The notes beneath the pieces were generated by a model. That model did no database searches, was not told where the DNA came from, and worked only from the letters and a program-made list of their open reading frames with translations. Both the position numbers and the translations under genes were made by a program. Of a DNA stretch of 25,265 nt, positions 1 to 8,334 are shown one piece after another. Location: NCBI RefSeq assembly GCF_002027555.1, contig NZ_MXAP01000116.1:1-25265 (forward strand), in the 5' to 3' direction. Position 1 is the first letter of the stretch. Each line of letters starts with the position of its first letter. This stretch comes from Moraxella equi. Lineage in GTDB: Bacteria > Pseudomonadota > Gammaproteobacteria > Pseudomonadales > Moraxellaceae.

Positions 1-88
1 TATTGTACTCTTCGGCAAGCTGTCGGTAGGTTTTACCACAATTTAGTTGCCTTAGTACTTGTTGTCTAAAATCATCTGAGTATGCCAT
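1..88 (-). CDS. Transposase, N-terminal fragment (cut by window edge)
   Basis: The minus strand from the ATG at 88 reads 29 open codons beginning MAYSDDFRQQVLRQLNCGKT and running off the window. A basic segment with the pattern of a helix-turn-helix (FRQQVLRQL, then YRQLAEEY) is how IS630-family and related transposases start. They use this domain to bind the element ends. The start lies about 22 bp inside the terminal inverted repeat, a normal distance. The catalytic DDE part is not in view, so family and intactness cannot be judged. An IS3 OrfA-type helix-turn-helix is the main alternative. Confidence 0.6.
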   Translation of the reverse strand, partial: MAYSDDFRQQVLRQLNCGKTYRQLAEEYN

Positions 89-121
89 AGGGGTATTGTA
101 GCATATTTTGGGTTCGGTTGG
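1..121 (-). mobile_element. End of an IS630/Tc1-like insertion sequence
   Basis: The outer 12 bases (110-121, read inward on the minus strand as CCAACCGAACCC) occur again at the far end of the window in the orientation expected of a second IS end. Both copies are bordered by TA (122-125 and 25252-25253). TA target duplication is typical of the IS630/Tc1-mariner group. The element extends leftward out of the window and carries a transposase start at 88. The family assignment rests on the TA borders and the start of the protein only. Confidence 0.7.
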
Positions 122-197
122 TATATTTTTCATGAAAAATGGCTAAATCTTGTGGCTTGAAGTCAAAAACTTGTCTGATAGAATGACTATTAGCCTG

Positions 198-216
198 CGT
201 TTTTCCTTGAAAAACG
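198..216. repeat. AT-rich perfect stem-loop between the IS end and cysB
   Basis: CGTTTTTC (198-205) and GAAAAACG (209-216) form a perfect 8-bp stem with a 3-base loop. It lies downstream of the cysB stop, but on the minus strand no T run follows it, so it is a poor terminator candidate. Nothing else recognisable lies in 126-281. Confidence 0.35.
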
Positions 217-281
217 TGCGATTTTTCTCATTTTTCATGGCAAATACCAAAGTTCAACACGTCCTAAAAAATTGTGTTGTG

Positions 282-1226
282 TTAGCGTCTATCAAACTGA
301 CTTTGACACAGCTTGATAAATTCACCGCCGAATTTGCGAATGTCGCTGTCATCACGCACCGCAATCCAACTGGTAAACCGCCCAAAGTGGCTCACAGGAA
401 TGGCAACAAGGTCAGGATAGTTGGTAGGTTCATACGCCATCTCAGCGATGATGCCTATACCTAGACCTGCCGATACATAGGTGCTAATCACGTCCGAGTC
501 TAGGGCGGCAAGCACGATTTTAGGTTGTAACCCTGCCTGCTCAAACGTCCTATCAATGGCACTTCGCCCTGTAAAACCACCATGATAAGTAATGATGGGA
601 AAACTTGCCAGCTCAGGCAAATCCACGCCATCCATCACGCCTGCCACCCCTGCCAGCTCATGGTCTTTGGGGACGATGACCACGTGCGACCAGTCATAAT
701 AGCGATGACAGCGTAACACGGCGTTATTGAGCAGGCTCTCGGTGGCAATGCCGATGTCGGCTTGACCACGAATGACCATTTGGGCGATGGTCTCAGGGTC
801 GGCTTGTTGTAGCACCAGATTGACCTTAGGGAATTTTTGCAAAAACTCCTTAACAATGGTGGGCAAGACATAGCGGGCTTGGGTGTGGGTGGTGGCAACG
901 GTCAGCGTGCCTTCTTGGGCGTTATTAAAATCAAGGCTTAGATTTTCGATGGTGCGTATCTCGGCAAAAATCGCTTCGATGTGGGGCAGTAGCGATTTGC
1001 CGATGGGGGTAAGCCCTGTTAGGCGTTTTCCTTGACGGGTAAACACGTCCGCTTTGAGTTGATTTTCTAGGGCAGCGATTTGTTTGGATAGGCTGGACTG
1101 ACTGGTATGGAGCAGTTCGGCGGCTTGGGATAGGTTATAGCCATTGACGACGGTATGCCAGACGGTTTCTAGCTGTTTGAGCTGAATTTGTAAATGCTTT
1201 TGGTTGATGACCACATCTATCGCCAT
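282..1226 (-). CDS. cysB: LysR-type transcriptional regulator CysB
   Basis: CysB controls sulfur assimilation and cysteine synthesis genes, with N-acetylserine as inducer in enteric bacteria. The 314-residue protein has an N-terminal winged helix-turn-helix (about residues 18-75, with the LysR pattern TSQSSLSKQI) followed by a periplasmic-binding-protein-like effector domain. The CysB signature TTHTQARY at 112-119 and GGFTGRS further on are the ligand-binding segments that separate CysB/Cbl from other LysR proteins. The ATG at 1226 has a strong ribosome site (AAGGGG, 7 nt upstream). Length matches enteric CysB (about 324). No sulfur genes are adjacent, so it acts in trans. Cbl is the alternative, but CysB is the usual single copy. 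Confidence 0.9.
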   Translation of the reverse strand: MAIDVVINQKHLQIQLKQLETVWHTVVNGYNLSQAAELLHTSQSSLSKQIAALENQLKADVFTRQGKRLTGLTPIGKSLLPHIEAIFAEIRTIENLSLDFNNAQEGTLTVATTHTQARYVLPTIVKEFLQKFPKVNLVLQQADPETIAQMVIRGQADIGIATESLLNNAVLRCHRYYDWSHVVIVPKDHELAGVAGVMDGVDLPELASFPIITYHGGFTGRSAIDRTFEQAGLQPKIVLAALDSDVISTYVSAGLGIGIIAEMAYEPTNYPDLVAIPVSHFGRFTSWIAVRDDSDIRKFGGEFIKLCQSQFDRR

Positions 1227-1261
1227 GATACGCCCCTTAATCTGAGTTATAAAGTGCTGTC

Positions 1262-1267
1262 ATTATA
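1262..1267 (-). promoter_or_regulatory. Possible cysB -10 element
   Basis: The minus strand reads TATAAT about 36-41 bp upstream of the cysB ATG. No convincing -35 lies 16-18 bp further upstream, so this is a partial promoter call. Confidence 0.35.
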
Positions 1268-1301
1268 AAAGTCACCACCAAAAAAGAAAATACCCAAAAA
1301 G

Positions 1302-1337
1302 AAAAAACAAATGCCGATTAGGAATATCGGCATTTGT
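1302..1337 (-). terminator. Intrinsic terminator of the hicB-like gene
   Basis: ACAAATGCCGAT (1307-1318) pairs perfectly over 12 bp with 1326-1337 around a 7-base loop. On the minus strand the stem is followed by a T tract (complement of 1302-1307), then more T-rich sequence. It sits 25 bp past the hicB-like stop codon and separates that gene from cysB. Confidence 0.8.
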
Positions 1338-1362
1338 GCGGTACAAAGATGGAGATTATCCA

Positions 1363-1755
1363 CTAAGCATTGGCAAGTTCATGCTCTATGGCTTTTAAAA
1401 TAAAGGCTTCAATGTCGTGTTCATCATAGCTGATTTGTGTTTGGATTTGGGTGAGTAAGGCAAGGGGCAGGTTAAAGGATTTTTGCTTGCTGTTAAAGAG
1501 CATGCAATTTAAGCTAATTATCGCCCATGTTTGCCCTGCAAATTTGCGGTTGGTTAGATGATTGGTGATGTTCTCAGGTTGGGGCAGGTCACTGCCATCA
1601 TCTGCCAGTTTTTGTAAATGCCCAATCAAGGCAGAACGTACTTTATCAATCGTATCGGCGATGCTGTCACCAATCACGTGAATGTCTGGCAAATCAGGTA
1701 CTTGGGCATAAAAAGTATCATCTTCTTGTCTAATGGCAACGCTAAAAATTTTCAT
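1363..1755 (-). CDS. HicB-family antitoxin-like protein, no HicA partner visible
   Basis: This 130-residue protein begins with the HicB partial RNase H-like fold: MKIFSVAIRQEDDTFYAQVPDLPDIHVIGDS matches the usual pattern in which a short strand precedes 'PDLPG'-type residues and a helix. Residues about 75-128 resemble the C-terminal ribbon-helix-helix-like DNA-binding part of the longer HicB class (KSFNLPLALLTQI). HicB normally neutralises and autoregulates the mRNA interferase HicA. No HicA-sized gene with its usual features lies on either side: cysB is downstream and ampG is upstream on the other strand. It may be a solitary regulator or a relic. A -10-like TATAAT lies at 1796-1801. Confidence 0.7.
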   Translation of the reverse strand: MKIFSVAIRQEDDTFYAQVPDLPDIHVIGDSIADTIDKVRSALIGHLQKLADDGSDLPQPENITNHLTNRKFAGQTWAIISLNCMLFNSKQKSFNLPLALLTQIQTQISYDEHDIEAFILKAIEHELANA

Positions 1756-1795
1756 GATGGATTGATGTTCTAAAAGGGATGTTTATTTTGTCATA

Positions 1796-1801
1796 ATTAT
1801 A
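1796..1801 (-). promoter_or_regulatory. Possible -10 element of the hicB-like gene
   Basis: TATAAT on the minus strand about 41 bp upstream of the hicB-like start, with no good -35 at standard spacing. It lies in the 297-bp gap before ampG. Apart from the ampG promoter, the rest of that gap shows no gene or clear structure. Confidence 0.35.
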
Positions 1802-1993
1802 ATAAATTGGCAATATGTTAAGACTGGCGGTAACTTTAAAAGGTTAGATGGTTGATTTGTTTACCAAACGTATCTTATGTGGATATTGCAATTTAGGTGG
1901 CATGGTTTCTATCGGTGAGTGTATTTGACTTGATGTGTGGGGTGGATATGTGAGCATGGACGTGTCTGATTTTAAAAATATCACAATAACTTT

Positions 1994-2022
1994 TTGTAAA
2001 ATAACCAAAAATAGTCTAAAAT
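1994..2022 (+). promoter_or_regulatory. Promoter of the ampG-prmC-moeB-aarF run
   Basis: TTGTAA (1994-1999) and TAAAAT (2017-2022) are separated by exactly 17 bp, a good sigma-70 pair. Transcription would start near 2029, 24 nt before the ATG at 2053. That argues against the in-frame TTG at 2035 as the start codon of ampG. Confidence 0.65.
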
Positions 2023-2052
2023 GGCAAATGATTTTTGCACTCATATAATACA

Positions 2053-3573
2053 ATGATACAACAATTTGATTTTTCGGCATTTAAGACGGCTTATTTTAAT
2101 CGTCAAGCTTTATCTATGCTATTTTTGGGTTTTGCCGCAGGCGTGCCTATTTTGCTGATTTTTTCTAGTTTGGGCTTGTGGCTAAGAGAGGCAGGCATTG
2201 ACCGCAGTACGGTGACGATGTTTAGCTGGGCGGCGTTGGGTTATTCGTTTAAGTTTATTTGGTCGCCATTGGTGGACGCTTTGCCCTTGCCTGTGCTTGG
2301 TAAAATGCTCGGTCATCGCCGTTCATGGTTACTACTATGTCAGGTGTTTATCATTACTGCCATTATTATGATGGCGATGACTGACCCCGCTCAGGTTGCC
2401 CCGTCCGTGATGGCGGTGGGGGCGGTGTTGCTCGGCTTTTCGGCGGCGACCCAAGACATCGTGATAGATGCCTATCGTATCGAGTCCGCCCCTAGCGAGA
2501 TGCAAACGGCACTCTCGGCAAGTTATGTGGCAGGCTATCGCATTGGCATGATTATCTCGGGGGCAGGGGCGTTGTATTTGGCGGAGCTGTTTGGCTCCAA
2601 AGAAGGCATGTATCAGTATGTGGCATGGCAAAAAACCTATCTCATCATGGCGTGCGTCATGCTCATCGGTGTGGCGACCACGCTACTGATTCGTGAGCCT
2701 ATCCGTCAGGTCAAACCTGTGGTTACCCAAACCGCAGACTACGCAAGACTGTGCGTGGTATTCGCACTCTCAGTGGTGGCTTTTATCATGACGTATCGGA
2801 CGATGGGTGGGGTATTGCCGGAGTCAGAGAGTGTGGGTATTGCCTTTTTGTTGGGTTGTGTGCAGTTCATCAGTAGTGCAGTTGCCATGGGGGCGGTCGG
2901 CTATGGCTTGGTGCAGGCAGGCGTGGTCAGACGAGAAGTGGCACAGGCGACATGGATTGCCCCTATTACCGATTTTTTTGCTCGTTATGGCAAAAAGGCG
3001 ATGCTGCTGCTGGCACTTATTGGCTTGTATCGTATCTCGGACATCGTGGCAGGGAACATCTCCAACCTATTTTATCAAGATTTGGGCTTTACCAAAATCC
3101 AAATCGCCAATGCGGTCAAAGTGGTGGGCGTGATTGCCAGTATTGGCGGTGGCTTTGTTGGGGGCTGGGTGGCTCAGCAGATGGGGGTCATGCGAGCGAT
3201 GATGGTGGGGGCGATACTGGCGTGTGCCACGAACCTGTTATTTATCATCCTTGCCAATATGCCGACCATTCTGGTCATGTATTTTGCGGTGATTACCGAT
3301 AACCTAGCGGCAGGCTTGGCAAGTGCGGTATTCATCGCCTTTTTGTCGGCACTGACATCCATTCGCTTCACGGCGGTGCAGTATGCCCTGTTTTCATCAC
3401 TCATGACCCTATCGCCAAAAATCTTGGGTGGTTATTCGGGGGCGATTGTGGATGCGACCGATTATCCCACGTTTTTTGCCATTACATTTGTGATTGGACT
3501 GCCGATTTTATATTTGATTCATTTGGCAGATAAACACATCTCGCTGGACGAGTCTGTACTTGACAAAGAATGA
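2053..3573 (+). CDS. ampG: AmpG-like MFS muropeptide permease
   Basis: AmpG imports anhydro-muropeptides from the periplasm for cell-wall recycling and indirectly controls beta-lactamase induction. The 506-residue protein is strongly hydrophobic with 12-14 predicted membrane segments, close to E. coli AmpG (491). Its N-terminus carries the family pattern LGFAAGVPILLIFSSLGLWL, then WSPLVDALPLP with a basic HRRSW loop after segment 2, typical of the AmpG/acetyl-CoA transporter branch. The stretch ATQDIVIDAYRIE, with its two acidic residues, is also characteristic. The open frame reaches TTG at 2035, but the promoter and the ATG favour 2053. It heads a four-gene run; prmC starts 1 nt after its stop. 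The substrate is inferred from the family. Confidence 0.82.
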   Translation: MIQQFDFSAFKTAYFNRQALSMLFLGFAAGVPILLIFSSLGLWLREAGIDRSTVTMFSWAALGYSFKFIWSPLVDALPLPVLGKMLGHRRSWLLLCQVFIITAIIMMAMTDPAQVAPSVMAVGAVLLGFSAATQDIVIDAYRIESAPSEMQTALSASYVAGYRIGMIISGAGALYLAELFGSKEGMYQYVAWQKTYLIMACVMLIGVATTLLIREPIRQVKPVVTQTADYARLCVVFALSVVAFIMTYRTMGGVLPESESVGIAFLLGCVQFISSAVAMGAVGYGLVQAGVVRREVAQATWIAPITDFFARYGKKAMLLLALIGLYRISDIVAGNISNLFYQDLGFTKIQIANAVKVVGVIASIGGGFVGGWVAQQMGVMRAMMVGAILACATNLLFIILANMPTILVMYFAVITDNLAAGLASAVFIAFLSALTSIRFTAVQYALFSSLMTLSPKILGGYSGAIVDATDYPTFFAITFVIGLPILYLIHLADKHISLDESVLDKE

Positions 3574-3574
3574 C

Positions 3575-4411
3575 ATGCATACCATCAATGCCCTAAAAGC
3601 CCAATTTCGCAAGCTATCGCACGCACACCTGCCTTATCATTGGTTTGAGTCGTTGCTATTATTTGTGCTAAATAAAGACAAAGCCTTTTTAATCACCCAC
3701 GATGATTATCTGCTGACCGCTGATGAATATGATAGACTGGAAGGTGGCATGACAAAACTATGCTCGGGCGTGCCACTTGCATATGTCATCGGCAGGCAGG
3801 GCTTTTTTGGGCATGGGTTTGCGGTCAATGAACACACGCTTATCCCACGTCCTGATACAGAGATGTTGGTGGAGGCGGTGCTTGATGTGGTGGCGGATAA
3901 GGGTTTGGGGCAGGCTCGGATATTGGATTTGGGGACAGGCTCGGGGTGTATTGCCCTAAGCATAGCAAAGGCGTTGCCGTCTAGTACGGTGCTGGCGGTG
4001 GATTATTCTCATCATGCCTTAGACGTTGCTCGGCGAAATGCACAAGATTTGCAAGTGGCAAATTGCCAATTTATCCAATCCAATTGGTATGAAAATATCC
4101 CCATGCAGAGCTTTGATGTCATCGCCTCCAATCCGCCCTATATCGCACGCACCGATGAGCATTTGGCACAGTTGGGGGCGGAGCCTATCACGGCATTGGT
4201 GGCAGACAATCACGGCTTATCCGATATTGAAAAAATCATTAAGGGCAGTGCAGTGTATCTCATGCCTAGTGGCGTATTAGCCTTAGAACATGGCTACGAC
4301 CAAGGGGTGGGCGTGCGGACGCTTTGTGCCAAGGCAGGCTTTAAAGATGTTCGCACCGTCAAAGATTATGGCGGTAATGACAGAATCACGATGGGGGTTT
4401 GTGATGAGTGA
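3575..4411 (+). CDS. prmC: Peptide chain release factor N5-glutamine methyltransferase PrmC
   Basis: PrmC methylates the Gln of the GGQ motif in release factors RF1 and RF2 using S-adenosylmethionine, raising termination efficiency. In the 278-residue protein the N-terminal helical domain (1-85) is followed by PRPDTE at 91-96, the SAM-binding loop DLGTGSG at 118-124, the acidic V-D of motif II near 142-143, and the glutamine-binding NPPY at 186-189, all diagnostic of PrmC/HemK. The ATG at 3575 starts 1 nt after the ampG stop (TGACATG). A TTG at 3560 would add five residues overlapping ampG and is less likely. It overlaps the next gene by 8 nt, implying translational coupling. Adjacent prfA is not seen. 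Confidence 0.93.
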   Translation: MHTINALKAQFRKLSHAHLPYHWFESLLLFVLNKDKAFLITHDDYLLTADEYDRLEGGMTKLCSGVPLAYVIGRQGFFGHGFAVNEHTLIPRPDTEMLVEAVLDVVADKGLGQARILDLGTGSGCIALSIAKALPSSTVLAVDYSHHALDVARRNAQDLQVANCQFIQSNWYENIPMQSFDVIASNPPYIARTDEHLAQLGAEPITALVADNHGLSDIEKIIKGSAVYLMPSGVLALEHGYDQGVGVRTLCAKAGFKDVRTVKDYGGNDRITMGVCDE

Positions 4412-5192
4412 TAATGATAAAAAAATGACCACCAGTGAGCTTAGCGATAATGAACTCATGCGGTATGCCCGGCAGATTCTGCTAAATGACTGGGATGTGG
4501 ATGCACAGCTACGCCTAAAAAGTAGCCGTGTGCTGATTGTGGGTGTGGGTGGTCTAGGCTGTCCTGTCTTGCAGATTCTGGCACGGGCAGGCGTGGGGAG
4601 CATGCATTTGATTGACTTTGATGTGGTAAGCCGTAGTAATTTGCAACGCCAAACACTGTTTAGAGAGTCGGACATCGGTCAGCCAAAGGTGGCAGTGGCA
4701 AGCCGTGCATTGGCGATGCATAATGAGTTTATTAACATCACTCATCAGGACGTGGAGCTAAATGCAGATAATATCACAGCGATAATTGGCGGTAGTGGTG
4801 CTGATTTGGTGATTGATTGCACGGATAATTTTACCAGTCGTTATTTGATTAACCAAACCTGCCGAACGCTCGGTTTGCCCCTGTTGTCCAACTCTGCCAT
4901 TGGTGAAGTGGGGCAGATTGCGTTATTTGATAAGCAAACTGGCTGTTATGAGTGTTTGTTTGGGCAGGACAAAGATGATAACAGCAGTATTACCCAAAAC
5001 TGTGCCACATCAGGGGTGTTGTCTAGCACCGTGAGTATCATCGGCTCGATGTCAGCACAGATTGCCCTAGATTATCTCGGACGGGGGCATAACCCTATCG
5101 CTCACGAGCTGTTATTATGGCAGGGCAGAACCATGACTTTACAAAAAATGCGATTTGCCACCAATAAACACCGCCCGCTGTGCAACGCTTAG
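4404..5192 (+). CDS. moeB: MoeB/ThiF/HesA-family adenylyltransferase
   Basis: E1-like enzymes of this family adenylate the C-terminal Gly of a sulfur-carrier protein (MoaD or ThiS). The 262-residue protein has the N-terminal RYARQILL motif (20-27), the ATP loop GVGGLGC (47-53), the acidic LIDFDVV segment with the following Arg/Gln residues (SNLQRQ), and DCTDN (138-142). A first zinc pair CYEC is at 181-184, and a conserved Cys is at 200 (NCATSGVL). The usual second zinc pair CPVC at the C-terminus is not complete: the protein ends RPLCNA with a single Cys (260). The start overlaps prmC, and a GGGGG stretch upstream could serve as ribosome site. HesA/MoeB or ThiF roles cannot be separated, and no moaD or thiS is nearby. 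Confidence 0.82.
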   Translation: MSDNDKKMTTSELSDNELMRYARQILLNDWDVDAQLRLKSSRVLIVGVGGLGCPVLQILARAGVGSMHLIDFDVVSRSNLQRQTLFRESDIGQPKVAVASRALAMHNEFINITHQDVELNADNITAIIGGSGADLVIDCTDNFTSRYLINQTCRTLGLPLLSNSAIGEVGQIALFDKQTGCYECLFGQDKDDNSSITQNCATSGVLSSTVSIIGSMSAQIALDYLGRGHNPIAHELLLWQGRTMTLQKMRFATNKHRPLCNA

Positions 5193-5217
5193 CCGTACCA
5201 TTTTAGATGATAAAACC

Positions 5218-6531
5218 ATGAAAACATCACCATTACAATTTGCCAAAAAATCCCTAAATACAGGGGCAAACGTCCTAGGTCGCCTACATAAAAGTGCCAG
5301 CGTGGCAGGGCTATCTGCCTTGCGTGTTGCCAAGGGCGAGCAGATGGATGCTTATCTATTAAAAGATGCCTTTATGCAGATGGGCGTGACTTATATCAAA
5401 CTTGGGCAGTTCATCGCCAGTACGCCATCGCTATTTCCCCGTGAGTATGTGCTTGCCTTTGCTGACTGCTTGGATGCCACACCGCCCGTGCCATTTGCCA
5501 AAATGCAAGCCGTGCTGACTGAGGAGCTGACTGATGATGGGCTTGGGCTTGATGATATTTTTGCGTTCATCGACCCTGTGCCACTGGCGTCAGCGAGTAT
5601 CGCACAGGTGCATAAGGCGGTGTTAAAAGATGGGCGAAAAGTCGCCCTAAAAATCCAAAAGCCCGATGTTGGGGCGATTATGCAGACTGACCTAGGTGTA
5701 CTACATGGGGCGTTTTGGGCGATGGAGCGATTCTTGCCAATGATGAAAACCGCCAATCTTACCCCCATTATTGATGAGATTCGCACTCGCATGACTGCTG
5801 AGACGGATTTTTTGGCGGAAGCTCGTCACATTGATAAATTTCGTGAGTTTTTGGCAAAGACAGGCACGCACCACGTTACCACCCCTGTGGTTCATCATGA
5901 CCTATCGACCAAGCGTGTGTTGGTCATGGATTTGTTGGTTGGTAAGTCGCTCGTTGATGAGAGCTTGCTTAGCGACATCGCCCAAAGCAATCGCACCACA
6001 CCCCAAAAAGTGATGGCGGATGTGTTAGATACGTGGTTTTTGTCGCTGATGATGACGGGCGAGTTCCATGCGGATTTGCATGCGGGCAATCTCATGTATC
6101 TGACCGATGGGCGGATTGCCTTTTTGGATTTTGGGCTGATGGGGCAGATTAAGCCGAGCAGTTTGCAGGCGTGTTTTTCATTGGTGCAGTCTCTGCAGCT
6201 TAACGACTATCACGGCATGGCACAGGCGATGGTCGATATTGGCATGACCCACAGCCATGATAAAATCAAAGTGGGGCAACTGGCAGACGACCTAAAAGCG
6301 ATGATGGACAAGGTGCATGGTTCACCCCAAGAGACGGATAACCTTAACCTACTCATGCTAGAACTTGTGGAGATTGGCAAGCGTTATGGCGTGCATTTTC
6401 CTAGGGATTTTGCGTTATTAACCAAGCAGCTACTGTACTTTGATAGATTTATGGTGACGCTTGCCCCTGAGATGGAGCTGTTTGAAGGCGAGCGGTTAAA
6501 AGTGGTGATAGAAGAAAGGGTATCAAATTAA
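5218..6531 (+). CDS. ABC1/AarF/UbiB-family atypical kinase
   Basis: This 437-residue protein has the hallmark motifs of the family: the KxGQ motif YIKLGQF (59-65), the Ala-rich loop replacing a P-loop (LASASIAQVH, 123-132), the ATP lysine in VALKIQKP (K145), an ExD-like ETDFLAEA (195-202), the catalytic HADLHAGN (284-291) and DFG (304-306). Bacterial members support ubiquinone biosynthesis or lipid handling through ATPase activity. It is shorter than UbiB (about 540) and no C-terminal membrane pair is evident, so it is probably an AarF paralogue rather than UbiB itself. The ATG at 5218 follows the moeB stop by 25 nt. An in-frame start at 5155 overlapping moeB is less likely. It is last in its run, before the terminator at 6577. 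Confidence 0.85.
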   Translation: MKTSPLQFAKKSLNTGANVLGRLHKSASVAGLSALRVAKGEQMDAYLLKDAFMQMGVTYIKLGQFIASTPSLFPREYVLAFADCLDATPPVPFAKMQAVLTEELTDDGLGLDDIFAFIDPVPLASASIAQVHKAVLKDGRKVALKIQKPDVGAIMQTDLGVLHGAFWAMERFLPMMKTANLTPIIDEIRTRMTAETDFLAEARHIDKFREFLAKTGTHHVTTPVVHHDLSTKRVLVMDLLVGKSLVDESLLSDIAQSNRTTPQKVMADVLDTWFLSLMMTGEFHADLHAGNLMYLTDGRIAFLDFGLMGQIKPSSLQACFSLVQSLQLNDYHGMAQAMVDIGMTHSHDKIKVGQLADDLKAMMDKVHGSPQETDNLNLLMLELVEIGKRYGVHFPRDFALLTKQLLYFDRFMVTLAPEMELFEGERLKVVIEERVSN

Positions 6532-6576
6532 AGCGCACCCATCTTTTGTAACACAAATTGCATTTTAAATTTGTTA

Positions 6577-6604
6577 AAAAACCACGCTCTAGGACGTGGT
6601 TTTT
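6577..6604. terminator. Bidirectional intrinsic terminator
   Basis: AAAAACCACG (6577-6586) pairs perfectly with CGTGGTTTTT (6595-6604) around an 8-base loop. T tracts end the stem on both strands. It lies between the convergent aarF (+) and cstA-like (-) genes and can serve both. Confidence 0.85.
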
Positions 6605-6624
6605 CGCATGTTATAATTGCATTT

Positions 6625-8232
6625 TCACACTTTTATCGCCGTAGAAGTGATTTTTTCTTCCACCACCACCGCATCGGGGTCGCCTGCCACGCTTTCACGT
6701 TTGACAAACATAAAGAATGCCCCTGTGGTTAGTGCTGTCAGCCCAATGCCAATCCACACCGACAGCGTATAATCAAGCCCAAAGCCGATTTTATTGTACG
6801 CCAAAAACGTATAACATGCTGCACTCATAAAGATGGCAGGCAATGTGCAAACCCAGTGGAGCTTACGATAACGATACAGATAGCCTGCCGCTGTCCACAG
6901 CATGACCACCGCCACAGTTTGGTTTGCCCAGCTAAAATACCGCCATAGGATTTCAAAGTCCACTTTTGAGACGATAAAGCCAATGACAAATAGCGGAATA
7001 GCAATCCACAAACGCTTGACGAGCGTGCGTTGCTCCATGGTTAGAAACTCAGCAATGATAAGCCGTGCCGCACGAAACGCTGTATCGCCCGAGGTGATGG
7101 GCAGGATGACCACGCCAAGCACCGCAAAGATACCGCCAATGGTGCCAAGATAGGCAATCGAGCTGTCATAGACCACCTTGGAGGGTGAACCGTCAGCAAT
7201 GGCACCTTGTAGGCTTGCCAAATCAGGATAGAACGACATGCCGACCGCACACCAAATCAGTGCAATAATCCCTTCGGTAATCATCGCTCCATAAAAGATA
7301 AAGCGACCTTCAGATTCATTCTCAGCACAGCGAGCCATGAGCGGGGTTTGCGTGGCATGAAAGCCTGACAACGCACCACAGGTAATGGTCAAAAACAAGA
7401 GAGGCCAAATGGGCAAGTCACCTTTGGGTTGTAAGTTCATAAAGAAGCTCTCAACCGTCAAACCACCCATACTATTAAAGAAATAATCGCCTTGTCCGCC
7501 AAATTCATTTTTAAGCAGACCATAAGTCATGCCAAGCGACATGAATAGTAATAATCCGCCAAAAAATGGATAAATCCGACCGATGATTTTGTCAATAGGC
7601 AGTAATGTGGCGATGATGTAATAAATAAAAATCAGGGCTGTCCACAACACCACGATGGTGTCTTTATCCATGCCAAACACGGTATTTTTGACGCTCTCGG
7701 CGGCAACAGTAACGCTCTCGGCATTATTGACATTAATCACCCCTGTGGCGTTACTGCCAAAAGTATCCATGGTGATGGAGCTAAGTAGGGCGGCAGGACT
7801 TGCGACAAAGACCACGCCAACAAGCACAAGCAGGACAACAGCAAGCAAGTTAATAAAATGCTTGACAGGTTGCCCCAGATATTTGCCCGTCAGATACGGC
7901 ATGCTTGCCCCGCCATTTCGCACCGAGAGCATGCCACACATGTAGTCGTGCACCGCCCCTGCAAAGATACAGCCAAACACAATCCACAGCATCGCCACAG
8001 GACCATACAACGCTCCCAAGATTGGGCCAAAAATCGGGCCTGTGCCTGCAATGTTTAGAAGTTGAATGAGCCAAATGCGTTTTTTGGACATTGGCACATA
8101 GTCCACGCCGTCTGTCATGGTGTAGGCAGGCGTGTTTTTGTTGGGATTAATGACAAAGATTTTTTCAATCACTTTGCCATACACAAAATAGCCTGCCACC
8201 AATACAGCGACACAAAAGAAAAACCACAACAT
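6625..8232 (-). CDS. CstA/BtsT-family carbon starvation transporter (short form)
   Basis: CstA-family proteins take up pyruvate or peptides under carbon limitation. This 535-residue polytopic protein carries the family's core: LNIAGTGPIFGPILGALYGP, FAGAVHDYMCGMLSVRNGG, a GALSGFHATQTP segment and ITSGDTAFRAARLI. At least 12 hydrophobic segments are visible. E. coli CstA and BtsT are about 700 residues, so this belongs to the shorter form, and substrate specificity (pyruvate versus peptides) cannot be inferred safely. The ATG at 8232 has a good ribosome site (AGGAGA, 6 nt upstream). The frame extends to a TTG at 8238, which would overlap that site. Transcribed away from the 8550 gene, with a candidate promoter at 8335-8363. 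Confidence 0.85.
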   Translation of the reverse strand: MLWFFFCVAVLVAGYFVYGKVIEKIFVINPNKNTPAYTMTDGVDYVPMSKKRIWLIQLLNIAGTGPIFGPILGALYGPVAMLWIVFGCIFAGAVHDYMCGMLSVRNGGASMPYLTGKYLGQPVKHFINLLAVVLLVLVGVVFVASPAALLSSITMDTFGSNATGVINVNNAESVTVAAESVKNTVFGMDKDTIVVLWTALIFIYYIIATLLPIDKIIGRIYPFFGGLLLFMSLGMTYGLLKNEFGGQGDYFFNSMGGLTVESFFMNLQPKGDLPIWPLLFLTITCGALSGFHATQTPLMARCAENESEGRFIFYGAMITEGIIALIWCAVGMSFYPDLASLQGAIADGSPSKVVYDSSIAYLGTIGGIFAVLGVVILPITSGDTAFRAARLIIAEFLTMEQRTLVKRLWIAIPLFVIGFIVSKVDFEILWRYFSWANQTVAVVMLWTAAGYLYRYRKLHWVCTLPAIFMSAACYTFLAYNKIGFGLDYTLSVWIGIGLTALTTGAFFMFVKRESVAGDPDAVVVEEKITSTAIKV

Positions 8233-8334
8233 GAACAATCTCCTAGATTGCTTTATCAGAATAGTTTATTGCATAATAAATAAAGTTAATAAATAATGGT
8301 CTTTTAAAAAACCAACCAAAATTTACCATCGCTT

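Noticed and set aside
150..464. A 104-codon + strand frame near the left edge
   Set aside because: It runs into the 3' end of cysB in antisense, lacks a ribosome site and resembles no family.
2043..2049. TATAAT just before the ampG ATG as its -10
   Set aside because: Transcription would begin at or after the start codon. The TTGTAA/TAAAAT pair upstream at 1994-2022 fits better.
1844..2080. A 78-codon minus frame upstream of hicB as a possible HicA toxin
   Set aside because: It has no HicA double-stranded-RNA-binding pattern or conserved His/Gly residues, and it overlaps the ampG promoter and start.
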